The notes under the pieces: generated by a model
The model's database searches: none
What the model was told of the DNA's origin: nothing
What the model saw: only the letters and a program-made list of their open reading frames with translations
DNA from: Halobacillus naozhouensis
GTDB taxonomy: Bacteria > Bacillota > Bacilli > Bacillales > Halobacillaceae
DNA length: 64,000 nt
Direction of reading: 5' to 3'
Assembly: GCF_029714185.1 (NCBI RefSeq)
Contig: NZ_CP121671.1
Span: 3,162,001 to 3,226,000, forward strand
Part shown: positions 42,558 to 51,135 of the stretch, one piece after another
Layout: each line of letters opens with the position of its first letter
Numbering within the stretch: position 1 is the stretch's first letter
Program-made: the position numbers and the translations under genes

Positions 42558-44181
42558 GGTTAGATTCCTCCTCTGCCAATTTCCGCTTTTCTTCTTGAAC
42601 GAGCGTGCGTTTCAGAAGCTTTCCGACTGTATTTCTCGGCAACTCCTCCATCACTTCAAATTGCTTTGGAACTTTGTAGCGCGTTAAGTTGCGATAACAA
42701 TGCCCTTTTATTTCCTCGAGATCAATCGTGTGGCCATCTTTAGCGACGAGATAGGCTTTAACGATTTCACCTTTTTCCCGATCCGGAATCCCGACGACAG
42801 CTGATTCCTTCACATCCGGGTGTTCGTATAAAACGCTTTCAATTTCTTGCGGGTAAATATTAAAGCCACCGTTAATAATCATTTCTTTTTTTCGGCCGAC
42901 GATATAGAAATATCCATCTTCATCCATCATGGCGAGGTCCCCTGTAAACAGCCATCCGTCTTGCAAGGCATGACGTGTTTCGGCTGGATTATTCCAGTAT
43001 CCTTTCATGATTTGCGGACCTTTCACGAGCAGTTCCCCGACTGAATTCGTGCCGAGCACTTGATGATCCTCGTCAACAATACAGCAATCGGTTTCGGGCA
43101 CAGGGATGCCAATACTGCCGACCTTGATGTCCCCACTAAGCTGCGTTCGATGAGTGGTGGGGGAGGTTTCCGACATGCCAAATCCTTCTAAAATCTTCAC
43201 ACCAGAAACCGATTCAAATCTTTTCAGTACTTCAACCGGCAATGGGGCTGAGCCTGACGAACACACTTTAAAACAATCGAGTCCATATGCTTCGGCTTCT
43301 GGGTAATTCACAAACGAGATATACATTTTCGGGACGCCCGGAAAAAACGTTGGCTGATATTTTTTAATGAGATCCATCACTTGATCGACATCAAATTTCG
43401 GAATTAATAAAATGTTCGCGCCCATATAGATTCCTAGATTCATAGCGCTTGTCATCGCGTAGACATGGTACAGCGGAGTAGCTGCTAGAATGACTTCCTT
43501 GCCCGGCTCAGCTCGTTGTTTGTACATAAGATAACTCTGATACACATTTGTCGTTAAATTATACTGTGTCAGCATCGCGCCTTTCACTTTACCCGTCGTT
43601 CCACCAGTATACTGAATCACCGCAACCTCCTCTTTCAGATCGATCGGGACGGAAGAGTCCAGCTTAGTACCAGACTGGATGATATCCGCAAGTTTCAGAA
43701 AGCCATCAGGTGGAACACTATCGATTTCCGACACCATCATCGCTTTAAAAGAAAAAATCTTGTCAATTTCCTTAATTTTATCCACCGATCGAGCATCCGC
43801 TACAATATAGGAAACATCTGCATCCGTTAAAATTTGCATCAATTCTCTTGGAGTATAGGAAGGATTCAGCTGAACGACGATTAACCCTAACGCATGGGCA
43901 GCATAGTAGGAAACGATGTAATCAGGGTGGTTCCCGACCATTAACCCAATCCGTTCACCTTTTTCAAAATTCATGTTGTGCCAGCTGCCGGCAAGCTTAT
44001 CCGTTCGCTGCTTCAATTCACGGTATGTGATTTTCCGCTCATTCCAGGTAACGGCCGTCTGATCACCATATTTCTTGGCAGACTCCGTTAACATCTCGTA
44101 AAGAGAGACTTGCGGAAACTGTGATTGATCTGGTTGTCCTGCATGATACTTTTTCCAGGGACGACTTGTAATTCCTTGCAT
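42550..44181 (-). CDS. Long-/medium-chain acyl-CoA ligase (AMP-binding)
   Basis: 543 residues of the ANL superfamily. P-loop YTGGTTGKVKGAML (about 192-205), GFGMSETSPTTH (about 338-349), TGDLAMMDEDGYFYIVGRKK (about 416-435) and the C-terminal catalytic Lys in LPRNTVGKLLKR. It activates a carboxylic acid to its CoA ester with ATP, committing the substrate to the beta-oxidation enzymes coded downstream. It sits behind an MFS carrier that may import the acid. TTAGGAGG precedes the ATG. Confidence 0.9.
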   Translation of the reverse strand: MQGITSRPWKKYHAGQPDQSQFPQVSLYEMLTESAKKYGDQTAVTWNERKITYRELKQRTDKLAGSWHNMNFEKGERIGLMVGNHPDYIVSYYAAHALGLIVVQLNPSYTPRELMQILTDADVSYIVADARSVDKIKEIDKIFSFKAMMVSEIDSVPPDGFLKLADIIQSGTKLDSSVPIDLKEEVAVIQYTGGTTGKVKGAMLTQYNLTTNVYQSYLMYKQRAEPGKEVILAATPLYHVYAMTSAMNLGIYMGANILLIPKFDVDQVMDLIKKYQPTFFPGVPKMYISFVNYPEAEAYGLDCFKVCSSGSAPLPVEVLKRFESVSGVKILEGFGMSETSPTTHRTQLSGDIKVGSIGIPVPETDCCIVDEDHQVLGTNSVGELLVKGPQIMKGYWNNPAETRHALQDGWLFTGDLAMMDEDGYFYIVGRKKEMIINGGFNIYPQEIESVLYEHPDVKESAVVGIPDREKGEIVKAYLVAKDGHTIDLEEIKGHCYRNLTRYKVPKQFEVMEELPRNTVGKLLKRTLVQEEKRKLAEEESNHA

Positions 44182-44214
44182 GGTTTATTCCTCCTAACGT
44201 TAGATAATGGTCGG

Positions 44215-45480
44215 TTACAGGCTTTCTGCCGACTGAGATTCTACCGATTCATCACTTTGCTGGCGGACCGTCGGTTTCACTAAGGTAATAAATAGCACGG
44301 CAAAAACGAAAACAAGGACGGCCATAAATAACACAGAAAGGTTATAGCCGAGGATTTCATTCGAGCCTGATAAGTTAATAATAAGCCCGGTAACCATCGG
44401 AGCCAGAATACCGGCAATATTACCTGAGGAGGTTAAAATACTGGTCATTAACCCGCCTCTCTCAGGCAGTTCGTTAATCATAATCGTTGGACCAATCGGT
44501 AAGATGGCGTATGTTAACCCTTTAGCCACACACATAGCCACGACGGCCCACACCGGGTTCGGAAAAATAATAATCGACGCCAGACATAAGGCACCAACGA
44601 TCATAGACGCCCCTACGATATAGACTCGCGACACACGCCAGTTTTGATTTTTCTTAAATAGCCGGTCAGATAACGAGGAAACACTCATATAAATGGCTAC
44701 CGAGGCGATACCGATAATCATAACGCCTATCCCCATTTCCCCCTGTGACATCCCTACGACTTCAATGAGATACACCGGGAGCCAGACGGCAATCCATACG
44801 ACCAGAATGTATGTTGAGAAGTAAGCTAAAGTCGTAAATAAGGCGGCCTTTGAAACGAGTAATTTGCCAAAATCTTTAAGTCTGATTTTCTCAAGTTTCT
44901 TTTTCTTTTTAGCCTTCTCATAAGCTTTCACGGGGGTTTCTTTCGTTAAAAATTGAAAAGCGATCGCCCAGACAACACTTGCCGCACCCAGGCAGGCGAA
45001 GGCTACCTTCCACCCCAGCATCGTAATCATCGCAACGAGGAGAGGGGCGATAATCATGGCCCCCACCGTCCCTCCGGAAACGATTACGGAGTTAGCGAAG
45101 CCACGGAGTTTAGGCGGAAACCACTTATCCGCATGGCTATAGGCAATCGGGCTGTATGGCCCTTCAAATGCCCCTAGCAGAATGCGATATACCACAAGTA
45201 ACGGTAAAGCGGCAACAGCTAAAACTCCAAACTGTAACACGGCCCAGACTAGCATGATCACTCCGAGTACTTTCTTGGCGCCAATTTTGTCAGCGTAGGC
45301 GGCACCAATAATTCCGGTAACCGGATACAGCCAATAATAGGCGCTTCCGACCAGACCCCATTCGGCATAGGAAAGATCCAAGTCTTCCATAATGGGTACA
45401 GCGGCTAGACCGATGATCGATTTATCCGCGAAGTTTATGATCGCTCCAAAAAATAAGATAACGAGAACAACCCAACGCAT
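44215..45480 (-). CDS. MFS transporter, probable carboxylate uptake
   Basis: 421 residues with 12 membrane segments. Helix 1-2 region INFADKSIIGLAAVPIMEDL and the loop ADKIGAKK resemble the anion:cation symporter (ACS) group of MFS carriers for organic anions. A lysine-rich cytoplasmic loop (about 195-212) divides the halves. Its place between an acyl-CoA dehydrogenase and an acyl-CoA ligase in one operon suggests it brings in the carboxylic acid degraded here; the substrate is unknown. Confidence 0.8.
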   Translation of the reverse strand: MRWVVLVILFFGAIINFADKSIIGLAAVPIMEDLDLSYAEWGLVGSAYYWLYPVTGIIGAAYADKIGAKKVLGVIMLVWAVLQFGVLAVAALPLLVVYRILLGAFEGPYSPIAYSHADKWFPPKLRGFANSVIVSGGTVGAMIIAPLLVAMITMLGWKVAFACLGAASVVWAIAFQFLTKETPVKAYEKAKKKKKLEKIRLKDFGKLLVSKAALFTTLAYFSTYILVVWIAVWLPVYLIEVVGMSQGEMGIGVMIIGIASVAIYMSVSSLSDRLFKKNQNWRVSRVYIVGASMIVGALCLASIIIFPNPVWAVVAMCVAKGLTYAILPIGPTIMINELPERGGLMTSILTSSGNIAGILAPMVTGLIINLSGSNEILGYNLSVLFMAVLVFVFAVLFITLVKPTVRQQSDESVESQSAESL

Positions 45481-45517
45481 GTGAATCCCTCTTTTCTACA
45501 TGGATTTTAAATGGTGA

Positions 45518-46666
45518 TTAATTTTCATCAAGAATACGTCTGGCAATGATTAATCGTTGAATCTCGTTCGTTCCTTCATAGATTTTGGTGATTCGTGCAT
45601 CACGGTAAAAACGCTCAACAGGATATTCGCCTATGTAACCAATTCCGCCGTGTATCTGCACGGCTTTATCCGCCACTTTGTTGAAAACTTCTGAAGCGAA
45701 TAGTTTTGCCATGGAGGCTTCTTTAATTACTTTTTTACCATCATCGACTTTCTCGGCCGCCATCATCGTCAAGGTCCGCGCCGCTTCTGTCTCGGTAGCC
45801 ATGTCCGCCAGCATCCATTGAATCGCTTGGTTATCGGCAATTGGCTTGCCAAACTGCACGCGTTCCTTCGCATAGCTTGCCGAAAGTTCAATCAACTTGT
45901 CACACGATCCCACTGCCCTGGCCGCTAACCCAATCCGGCCTTCACCGAGGATTCGAAGCGAATTCTTGTAGCCCATGCCTACTTCGCCAATCACGTTTTC
46001 CTCTGGGACGATACAGTTATCAAAAATTACCTGAGCCGTATAGGAACCGCGTAATCCCATTTTCTTATCCTTTTTACCGACGATCAGACCTGGAAAGTCC
46101 TTTTCAATTAAAAAGGCTGTAATCCCGCCTTTTGCACCCTTTTCCTTATCTGTTAAAGCAAATACCGTAAATACATCAGCGACAGGTGCGTTGGTAATAA
46201 AGTGCTTCGTCCCATTCAGCACCCATTGATCGCCTGTTTTCTCGGCTTGGGTAGATAAATTGGTGGCATCTGAACCTGCCCCTGGTTCTGACAGCGCAAA
46301 GGCTGCGATTTTCTTACCGGCCGCCATATCGGGAAGATATTTTTGTTTCAAAGATTCAGAAGCAAGTTTGACTAATCCAGTGCTTCCAATTCCGGTGTGA
46401 GCACTGATTAACGAAACAAATCCATTATGAGTTCGGCCGAGCTGCTCCAATACCACCGCTTTGCCGACAGCATTTAGGCCGATACCGCCATATTCTTCAG
46501 GAATACTCATGCCAAACAAGCCGAGTTCTTTAGCTTGGTCTACTAAATGCTGAGGAATCTCATCTTCATCTTCAATGGTTTGAGCATAGGGCTCGACTTC
46601 ATTTTCCACAAAGTTTTTCACCATCGTTTTCATGGCTTGCAATTCATCCGTTACAGCAACTGTCAT
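45518..46666 (-). CDS. Acyl-CoA dehydrogenase (first gene of sigma-54 operon)
   Basis: 382 residues from the ATG at 46666 (MTVAVTDELQAMKTMVKN) with AAGGAAGGA upstream; the frame from 46723 would run through the sigma-54 promoter. Family segments AAFALSEPGAGSDATNL (about 114-130), GTKHFITNAPVADVF, and the catalytic Glu in TKIYEGTNEIQRLIIAR. It is FAD-dependent and passes electrons to EtfBA. It is the first gene downstream of a perfect -24/-12 promoter at 46708-46722. Confidence 0.92.
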   Translation of the reverse strand: MTVAVTDELQAMKTMVKNFVENEVEPYAQTIEDEDEIPQHLVDQAKELGLFGMSIPEEYGGIGLNAVGKAVVLEQLGRTHNGFVSLISAHTGIGSTGLVKLASESLKQKYLPDMAAGKKIAAFALSEPGAGSDATNLSTQAEKTGDQWVLNGTKHFITNAPVADVFTVFALTDKEKGAKGGITAFLIEKDFPGLIVGKKDKKMGLRGSYTAQVIFDNCIVPEENVIGEVGMGYKNSLRILGEGRIGLAARAVGSCDKLIELSASYAKERVQFGKPIADNQAIQWMLADMATETEAARTLTMMAAEKVDDGKKVIKEASMAKLFASEVFNKVADKAVQIHGGIGYIGEYPVERFYRDARITKIYEGTNEIQRLIIARRILDEN

Positions 46667-46707
46667 GTCACAACATCCTTCCTTTTTTATGTTCATGAAT
46701 AAAGGAT

Positions 46708-46722
46708 GCAACAATCGTGCCA
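46708..46722 (-). promoter_or_regulatory. Sigma-54 promoter of the acyl-CoA degradation operon
   Basis: On the minus strand TGGCACGATTGTTGC is a full match to the -24/-12 consensus TGGCAC-N5-TTGC, with 10 bp between the invariant GG and GC. It lies 41 bp before the ATG of the first acyl-CoA dehydrogenase. Genes for a sigma-54 activator and for sigma-54 itself are within 5 kb. Confidence 0.9.
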
Positions 46723-46740
46723 ATGATTGATTTTGGATAT

Positions 46741-46765
46741 AAAAAAAGACTGCTTACCGCAGCCT
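46741..46765 (-). terminator. Terminator of the activator-panE transcript
   Basis: On the minus strand the stem AGGCTGC / GCAGTCT (one G-T pair), loop GGTAA, is followed by seven T. It ends the upstream transcript 20 bp before the sigma-54 promoter, which isolates the operon. Confidence 0.75.
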
Positions 46766-46905
46766 TTCCCCTGTATAACAGTTTCTTCACAGATTGTTAT
46801 CGTCAAAAAAAGAGTTCCCTTTCGCAAAGTGTAAAGGTGAAAATCATTCAATAACAAATCACTCACCCTCGTTTACAGGAGCCAAAGAACCTTTGACAGT
46901 TGACA

Positions 46906-46957
46906 TGGACTTTAATTCAAGAATGAATCATGGGATTCACAATTGAATTAAAGTCCA
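46906..46957. repeat. Long interrupted inverted repeat upstream of the sigma-54 promoter
   Basis: Outer arms TGGACTTTAATTCAA (46906-46920) and TTGAATTAAAGTCCA (46943-46957) pair perfectly over 15 bp; inner arms TGAATC/GATTCA pair around ATGG. It has no T-tract on either side, so it is a poor terminator. It lies about 185 bp upstream of the -24 box, where an enhancer for the sigma-54 activator would be expected. Confidence 0.6.
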
Positions 46958-46962
46958 GCCAC

Positions 46963-47883
46963 TTAGCTCGTTCCTATTTGTTGATTCATAAATGTGAGCG
47001 TACTGTAAATCGACTGGAGGGCAGGAACCTCAAGACCTAGCTCATCAGCTCTTCGTACGATAAATCCGCACATGGACTCTACCTCCATCCGTTTGCCTTC
47101 CAGACGATCTTGCAGCATCGAAGTCTGATGGGCGCGCGCGTACTCCGCATTGGAAAAAATCTTCTCAACCGTCGGCTCAGGATCCACTGCAATCCCTGCT
47201 GCTATCGCGACATCTATGGCTTCAGAACTGATAGTTACAGCCGTTTTCCTCAATCGGGGATCGTCGAGAATCTGGCCTATGCGGGCTCCAGATGCCGCCG
47301 ATAGTGGATTGAAGGTCACATTCCATAACAGTTTATCCCATTTCCTTTTTAAAATTTGCCCAGAATGCACCGCATCAATTCCTGCTGTCTGAAAGGTTTC
47401 AATCACCCTCTCACATGCACTAGATATAGTGGAATCCAGTTCTCCGATCAGCAATTTCACTCTTCCCCGCTGGTGAACTTTACCCGGTGCTTCGACGAAG
47501 GCTTGTATATACGTTGCTGCTGATAAGACGCGCTTCTTACCAAAAGTGGCTTCAAGGGTTTCTTCATTGTCCACACCGTTTTGCATGGTCAAAATCAGGG
47601 CATCGTCCTGTAATATAGGCAGAAGTTGCTCCGCCATCCGGGCTGTATCATTTGATTTCACACAAAACAAAACGACCTCGGACGCCGCAAGGTCTTCGAT
47701 ATCAGCGGTAAATACTTTCTTGCTATGAACGTTAGCAGTGTCCCCGGCAATGATTAATCCGTGCTTTTGCATCGCTGTCAGGTGCGCCCCTCTGGCTAAA
47801 AAAGTAACAGGATGGCCTGCCTTTTCAAGCATACTGCCAAAATAAGACCCTACCGCGCCTGCCCCTGCAACACCAATCTTCAT
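46963..47883 (-). CDS. panE: 2-dehydropantoate 2-reductase family protein
   Basis: 306 residues of the PanE/ApbA ketopantoate reductase family: N-terminal NADP site IGVAGAGAVGSYFGSML, LTMQNGVDNEETL (about 99-111), and the catalytic Lys in LKRKWDKLLWNVTFNPLSA (about 184-202). Family members reduce ketopantoate for CoA synthesis, but paralogues act on other 2-keto acids. The ATG overlaps the stop of the sigma-54 activator gene (ATGA), so it is co-expressed with the regulator and not with pantothenate genes. The symbol is a family label, and a catabolic or CoA-supply role is inference. Confidence 0.8.
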   Translation of the reverse strand: MKIGVAGAGAVGSYFGSMLEKAGHPVTFLARGAHLTAMQKHGLIIAGDTANVHSKKVFTADIEDLAASEVVLFCVKSNDTARMAEQLLPILQDDALILTMQNGVDNEETLEATFGKKRVLSAATYIQAFVEAPGKVHQRGRVKLLIGELDSTISSACERVIETFQTAGIDAVHSGQILKRKWDKLLWNVTFNPLSAASGARIGQILDDPRLRKTAVTISSEAIDVAIAAGIAVDPEPTVEKIFSNAEYARAHQTSMLQDRLEGKRMEVESMCGFIVRRADELGLEVPALQSIYSTLTFMNQQIGTS

Positions 47884-49574
47884 GACGATTCCACTCCTTT
47901 TTTACAGTTAAGATTGTACTTCTTCAGTTTTCTCACGATGGTAGGCTGACTCGTCTCTAATGCTTCCGCCAAATCATAGGTGTTATCATATTTCTCCACC
48001 GCCAGTGCCAGCACTTGTGCTTCTGTGGTCTCCACCGCTTCCTTTAGCGAAACAATCGCCGCTTGACTGATCGCGGTCTGACTGGATTCCTTATACTCAG
48101 GCGGCAGATGCTCCACCTTGATCTCATCCTCTGGGGTCGTGACTACTAACCGTTCGATCAAGTTGGAAAGCTCCCGTAAGTTACCGGGCCATTCATGATT
48201 ATAAAAGAAATCCTTTAACTTGGAATCGATCACCTTGTTCATCTGATATTTCTCATTCGCCTGATTCAGGAAGAACTGCTGCAGCGGAATAATATCATCA
48301 CGGCGCTCTTTCAACGGCGGAATCGCCATCGGTAACACATTCAGGCGATAGTATAAATCTTCGCGAAACTCTCCTGTCGCTACCATCTCTTTTACATTAC
48401 GGTTCGTAGCGGCAATGATCCTGACATCTATCGTTCGCGGCTTCGTGCCGCCGATTCGTTGAATTTCATTTTCTTGCAGAACGCGCAGTAATTTCACCTG
48501 CAGCATGAGTGGCAATTCCGCTATTTCATCAAGGAAAAGCACACCCCGATCGGCCATTTCAAACATGCCCGGTTTCCCTTTCCGATTCGCACCGGTAAAT
48601 GCACCGCTTTCGTAGCCAAATAGTTCGGACTCCAGCAGATCCGGCGGAATCGCCCCACAATTGATTTTAATAAAATCGCCTTGTTTCGAGCGCAGGCTGT
48701 GACTATAGATATGCTGAGCCAGAATGTCTTTCCCCACACCTGTTTCCCCAAGGATAAAGACCGTTGCATCAATATTAGCGATTCGATCAGCCGTGTCGTA
48801 AATCCGCCTCATGGATTCACTATGAATGACGATGCCATCCAGACGCTCGGGTTTATTTTTAAGCAAGTCCAATTCTCTTTTGTACTTATCATTCAGCTCA
48901 TTCACCTTGCTTAACTCGGTTTGCAGTTCATTCAAATCGGATAAGTCGCGAATATTCGTGACAACCTTTTCCACTTCTCCTTCTTCATTCAAAACAGGAG
49001 CGCCGGTAATTAAGGTTTCTTTGCCAGCATAATTGTCCTGCACGACGGAGACAGTGCGCCGCTGCTGCACTACTTTTTCAGTAACAGAACTTTTCAAGAT
49101 GCCTCTTTTCATCAAAGCATCCACATGTTTCCCGACATAGTATTCTTTCGGAATTCCGGTAATCCGTTCGATCGCTGAATTCGTTTTCCATGTCACCCCG
49201 GTGTGATCCGTAATGTAAATGCCGTCATAGGAATTTTCGATAATGGCATCGAGTTCGCGCGTTAATTTTTTCAGCTGTTTATTCTCATTTTTCAGGGCAG
49301 ACAACTCTGCGGTTTCGGTTCCAATTAACAGCGTATTTTCTGTATCAGGCCATGAGCCTTGCATAAATACAAACCGTTTCCCATTCTCCCCCACTGCTGT
49401 CCTCATTTTCGAATCAAGATCCGTTTCCCATCGTGAAAAAACTTCATTTATGTCGCTGCCTTTAGTCAGTAACCCTGCTGCCTCGACCTGCTGATTATAG
49501 GCCAGCACGGCCCCATCTTTATTCAGGATGACAGCCGGAAGAGGGATTTGTTCGACGATCTCAGTAGGAATCAT
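47880..49574 (-). CDS. Sigma-54-dependent transcriptional activator (PAS, AAA+, HTH)
   Basis: 564 residues. Two N-terminal sensory regions: a PAS-like segment (about 5-60), a short coiled coil (about 88-105), and a clear PAS domain (about 108-215, ENSYDGIYITDHTG..). Then the AAA+ domain (about 245-480) with Walker A GETGVGKD, the sigma-54 contact loop ESGAFTGANRKG and Walker B GVLFLDEIAEL, and a C-terminal DNA-binding helix-turn-helix (SQPTIVRKLKKYNL). No receiver domain, so it senses a ligand directly, perhaps an acyl-CoA or acid. It is coupled to panE and lies upstream of the operon with a -24/-12 promoter, which it should activate. Confidence 0.9.
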   Translation of the reverse strand: MIPTEIVEQIPLPAVILNKDGAVLAYNQQVEAAGLLTKGSDINEVFSRWETDLDSKMRTAVGENGKRFVFMQGSWPDTENTLLIGTETAELSALKNENKQLKKLTRELDAIIENSYDGIYITDHTGVTWKTNSAIERITGIPKEYYVGKHVDALMKRGILKSSVTEKVVQQRRTVSVVQDNYAGKETLITGAPVLNEEGEVEKVVTNIRDLSDLNELQTELSKVNELNDKYKRELDLLKNKPERLDGIVIHSESMRRIYDTADRIANIDATVFILGETGVGKDILAQHIYSHSLRSKQGDFIKINCGAIPPDLLESELFGYESGAFTGANRKGKPGMFEMADRGVLFLDEIAELPLMLQVKLLRVLQENEIQRIGGTKPRTIDVRIIAATNRNVKEMVATGEFREDLYYRLNVLPMAIPPLKERRDDIIPLQQFFLNQANEKYQMNKVIDSKLKDFFYNHEWPGNLRELSNLIERLVVTTPEDEIKVEHLPPEYKESSQTAISQAAIVSLKEAVETTEAQVLALAVEKYDNTYDLAEALETSQPTIVRKLKKYNLNCKKGVESS

Positions 49575-49599
49575 AGTTTCACCTCCTCTTTGAATAAGA

Positions 49600-49641
49600 A
49601 AAACGAAGACTTCCGCTAATCCTTAACGGAAGCTTCGTTTT
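49600..49641 (-). terminator. Terminator after the third acyl-CoA dehydrogenase
   Basis: Arms AAAACGAAG.CTTCCG and CGGAAG.TTCGTTTT pair with one mismatch, loop of 11 nt, followed on the minus strand by TTTTTC. Confidence 0.85.
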
Positions 49642-49723
49642 GCTATAAGAAATAAATTTTACTCTATTCACTTCATTCGCTTCTCTCAGTAAACTCCTGC
49701 TTTTTCAGAAGGTGTTCTCGCGG

Positions 49724-50938
49724 TTACACTTCTTCCTTCGACTGCTCAAATGGCCATACAGGTAAGTTGTTGGATAATGGTTTATCCGAGCGGTATCCGA
49801 GCATATACTCCGCTTGCACGATCGTATGAATTTCTCTCGTGCCTTCATAAATGACCGGAGCTTTAGAGTTACGCAGGAACCTCTCCACCGGGTACTCATT
49901 AGAGTAGCCATAAGCACCATGAATTTGCACGGCATCATTCGCCGCTTCGTTGGCAAAATCGCAAGCCTGCCATTTCGCTAGCGACGTTTCACGCGTATTT
50001 CGTTTCCCTTGATTTTTTAAAGAACCGGCACGGAAAACGAGCAGGCGCGACATCTGATACCCGGCTTCCATTTTCGCAAGCATCTGCTGGACGAGCTGAT
50101 GTTTGCCGATTTCTTTTCCAAACGTTTTACGTTCATGACAATACTTCACACTTTCTTCGATACAGGCAAGGATCTGGCCACAGGCCCCGGCCGCTACCGT
50201 AAACCTTCCATTATCTAAAGCCGCCATTGCGATTTTAAAGCCTTCTCCTTCTCCACCAACCAGGTTTTCTTTCGGTACCTTCACATTGTCAAAAAAGATT
50301 TCACCGGTATTCCCTGCTCTGATCCCGAGCTTACCTTTAAATCCCCGGGAAGCGAAGCCTGGCATCGTCCGTTCCACAATAAAGGCGGAGATGCCCTTAT
50401 GCTTTTTACTTTTATCTGTATAGGCAAAAACGAGAAAGTGGTCCGCGTGGTCACACAGCGAGATCCACGTTTTCTGTCCATTGAGAATATAATGGTCCCC
50501 TTCTTTGACGGCCGTGGTCTTTAGGGATGCAACATCAGATCCGGCATTTGGCTCGGTTAATCCAAAGGCCCCGACTTTATCGCCTTTCGCCTGTGCCGTA
50601 AGATATTTCTTCTTTTGTGCTTCATTGCCCCACTGTAATAATGTCATACTGTTTAACCCGGTGTGGACGGAGACAGCAGTTCTGAAAGCGGTATCACCAC
50701 GCTCCAGCTCTTCGCAAACGATCGCCAGTGTATTATAGTCCATGCCGCTCCCGCCGTATTCTTCGGGAATACAAACACCCATTAAGTCAAGATCAGCCAG
50801 CCGCTTCATGATGGAAGATTCAAAGTGGCCTTGATCATCCCACTCCTGGATATATGGGTTAATTTCCTTGTCAACAAATTGACGCACCATTTTTCTAACC
50901 ATTTCCTGTTCTTCTGTTAATTCAAAATCCATCACCAT
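49724..50938 (-). CDS. Acyl-CoA dehydrogenase with leader-controlled expression
   Basis: 404 residues from the ATG at 50938; in-frame GTG (50935) and ATG (50932, giving MDFELTEEQEMVRK) are alternatives behind the same AGGAGGG. Motifs GAFGLTEPNAGSDVAS (about 129-144), GQKTWISL and the catalytic Glu in APVIYEGTREIHTIVQAEY. The REIHTIVQAEYML ending resembles the branched-chain/glutaryl-type group more than the two dehydrogenases of the sigma-54 operon. It is monocistronic, with its own sigma-A promoter, a 190-nt structured leader and a terminator at each end. Confidence 0.9.
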   Translation of the reverse strand: MVMDFELTEEQEMVRKMVRQFVDKEINPYIQEWDDQGHFESSIMKRLADLDLMGVCIPEEYGGSGMDYNTLAIVCEELERGDTAFRTAVSVHTGLNSMTLLQWGNEAQKKKYLTAQAKGDKVGAFGLTEPNAGSDVASLKTTAVKEGDHYILNGQKTWISLCDHADHFLVFAYTDKSKKHKGISAFIVERTMPGFASRGFKGKLGIRAGNTGEIFFDNVKVPKENLVGGEGEGFKIAMAALDNGRFTVAAGACGQILACIEESVKYCHERKTFGKEIGKHQLVQQMLAKMEAGYQMSRLLVFRAGSLKNQGKRNTRETSLAKWQACDFANEAANDAVQIHGAYGYSNEYPVERFLRNSKAPVIYEGTREIHTIVQAEYMLGYRSDKPLSNNLPVWPFEQSKEEV

Positions 50939-51016
50939 TCATCCCTCCTGAATTTTTTCATGCCATAAAAAAACCAGCCATATCAAATAAACCTTGATAC
51001 ACTGGCTAAGACCCAT
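50939..51016 (-). CDS. Leader small ORF 2 (25 aa)
   Basis: ATG at 51016 with GGAG 6 nt upstream; the frame MGLSQCIKVYLIWLVFLWHE.. (25 codons) runs across the leader terminator and stops with TGA directly before the ATG of the acyl-CoA dehydrogenase. A hydrophobic, Trp-rich core is partly a result of the U-rich terminator. The ribosome site and the exact abutment suggest that its translation is coupled to the gene. No family recognised. Confidence 0.4.
   Translation of the reverse strand: MGLSQCIKVYLIWLVFLWHEKIQEG
50967..51007 (-). terminator. Leader terminator (attenuator) before the acyl-CoA dehydrogenase gene
   Basis: On the minus strand AGCCA..TATCAA pairs with TTGATA..TGGCT (3-nt bulge, 7-nt loop) and is followed by GG and seven T. 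It lies about 30 bp before the start codon and inside the leader, so transcription of the gene depends on read-through. Confidence 0.75.
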
Positions 51017-51128
51017 GTTAAACTCCTTACGCTAATAAGGCCTTCATGGATTCGCAGTTATTCATTGATTCGAGTTCCTCGTGGTTCACTGGTCATGAAA
51101 GAGGCGATCTTTCTAGAAGTGAACTTTC
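51008..51128 (-). ncRNA. Structured 5' leader RNA of unknown class
   Basis: From the predicted start near 51129 the RNA folds as a nested hairpin (GTTCACT/AGTGAAC at 51118-51124 / 51084-51090 enclosing GAAAGA/TCTTTC), a CGAG-GAA-CTCG hairpin (51071-51081) and CCTTA/TAAGG (51025-51040), and then the terminator. No T-box sequence and no riboswitch class I know is visible. Confidence 0.55.
51027..51065 (-). CDS. Leader small ORF 1 (12 aa)
   Basis: ATG at 51065, GAGGAA 9 nt upstream, peptide MNNCESMKALLA and stop TAA at 51029-51027. The last codons lie inside a hairpin (CCTTA/TAAGG, 51025-51040) that also covers the ribosome site of small ORF 2, a layout typical of translated attenuation leaders. 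No known leader peptide is recognised. Confidence 0.4.
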   Translation of the reverse strand: MNNCESMKALLA

Positions 51129-51135
51129 TACCCTA

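Noticed and set aside
46667..46723. N-terminal extension of the first acyl-CoA dehydrogenase
   Set aside because: It would cover the sigma-54 promoter; the ATG at 46666 has a ribosome site and gives the usual family length.
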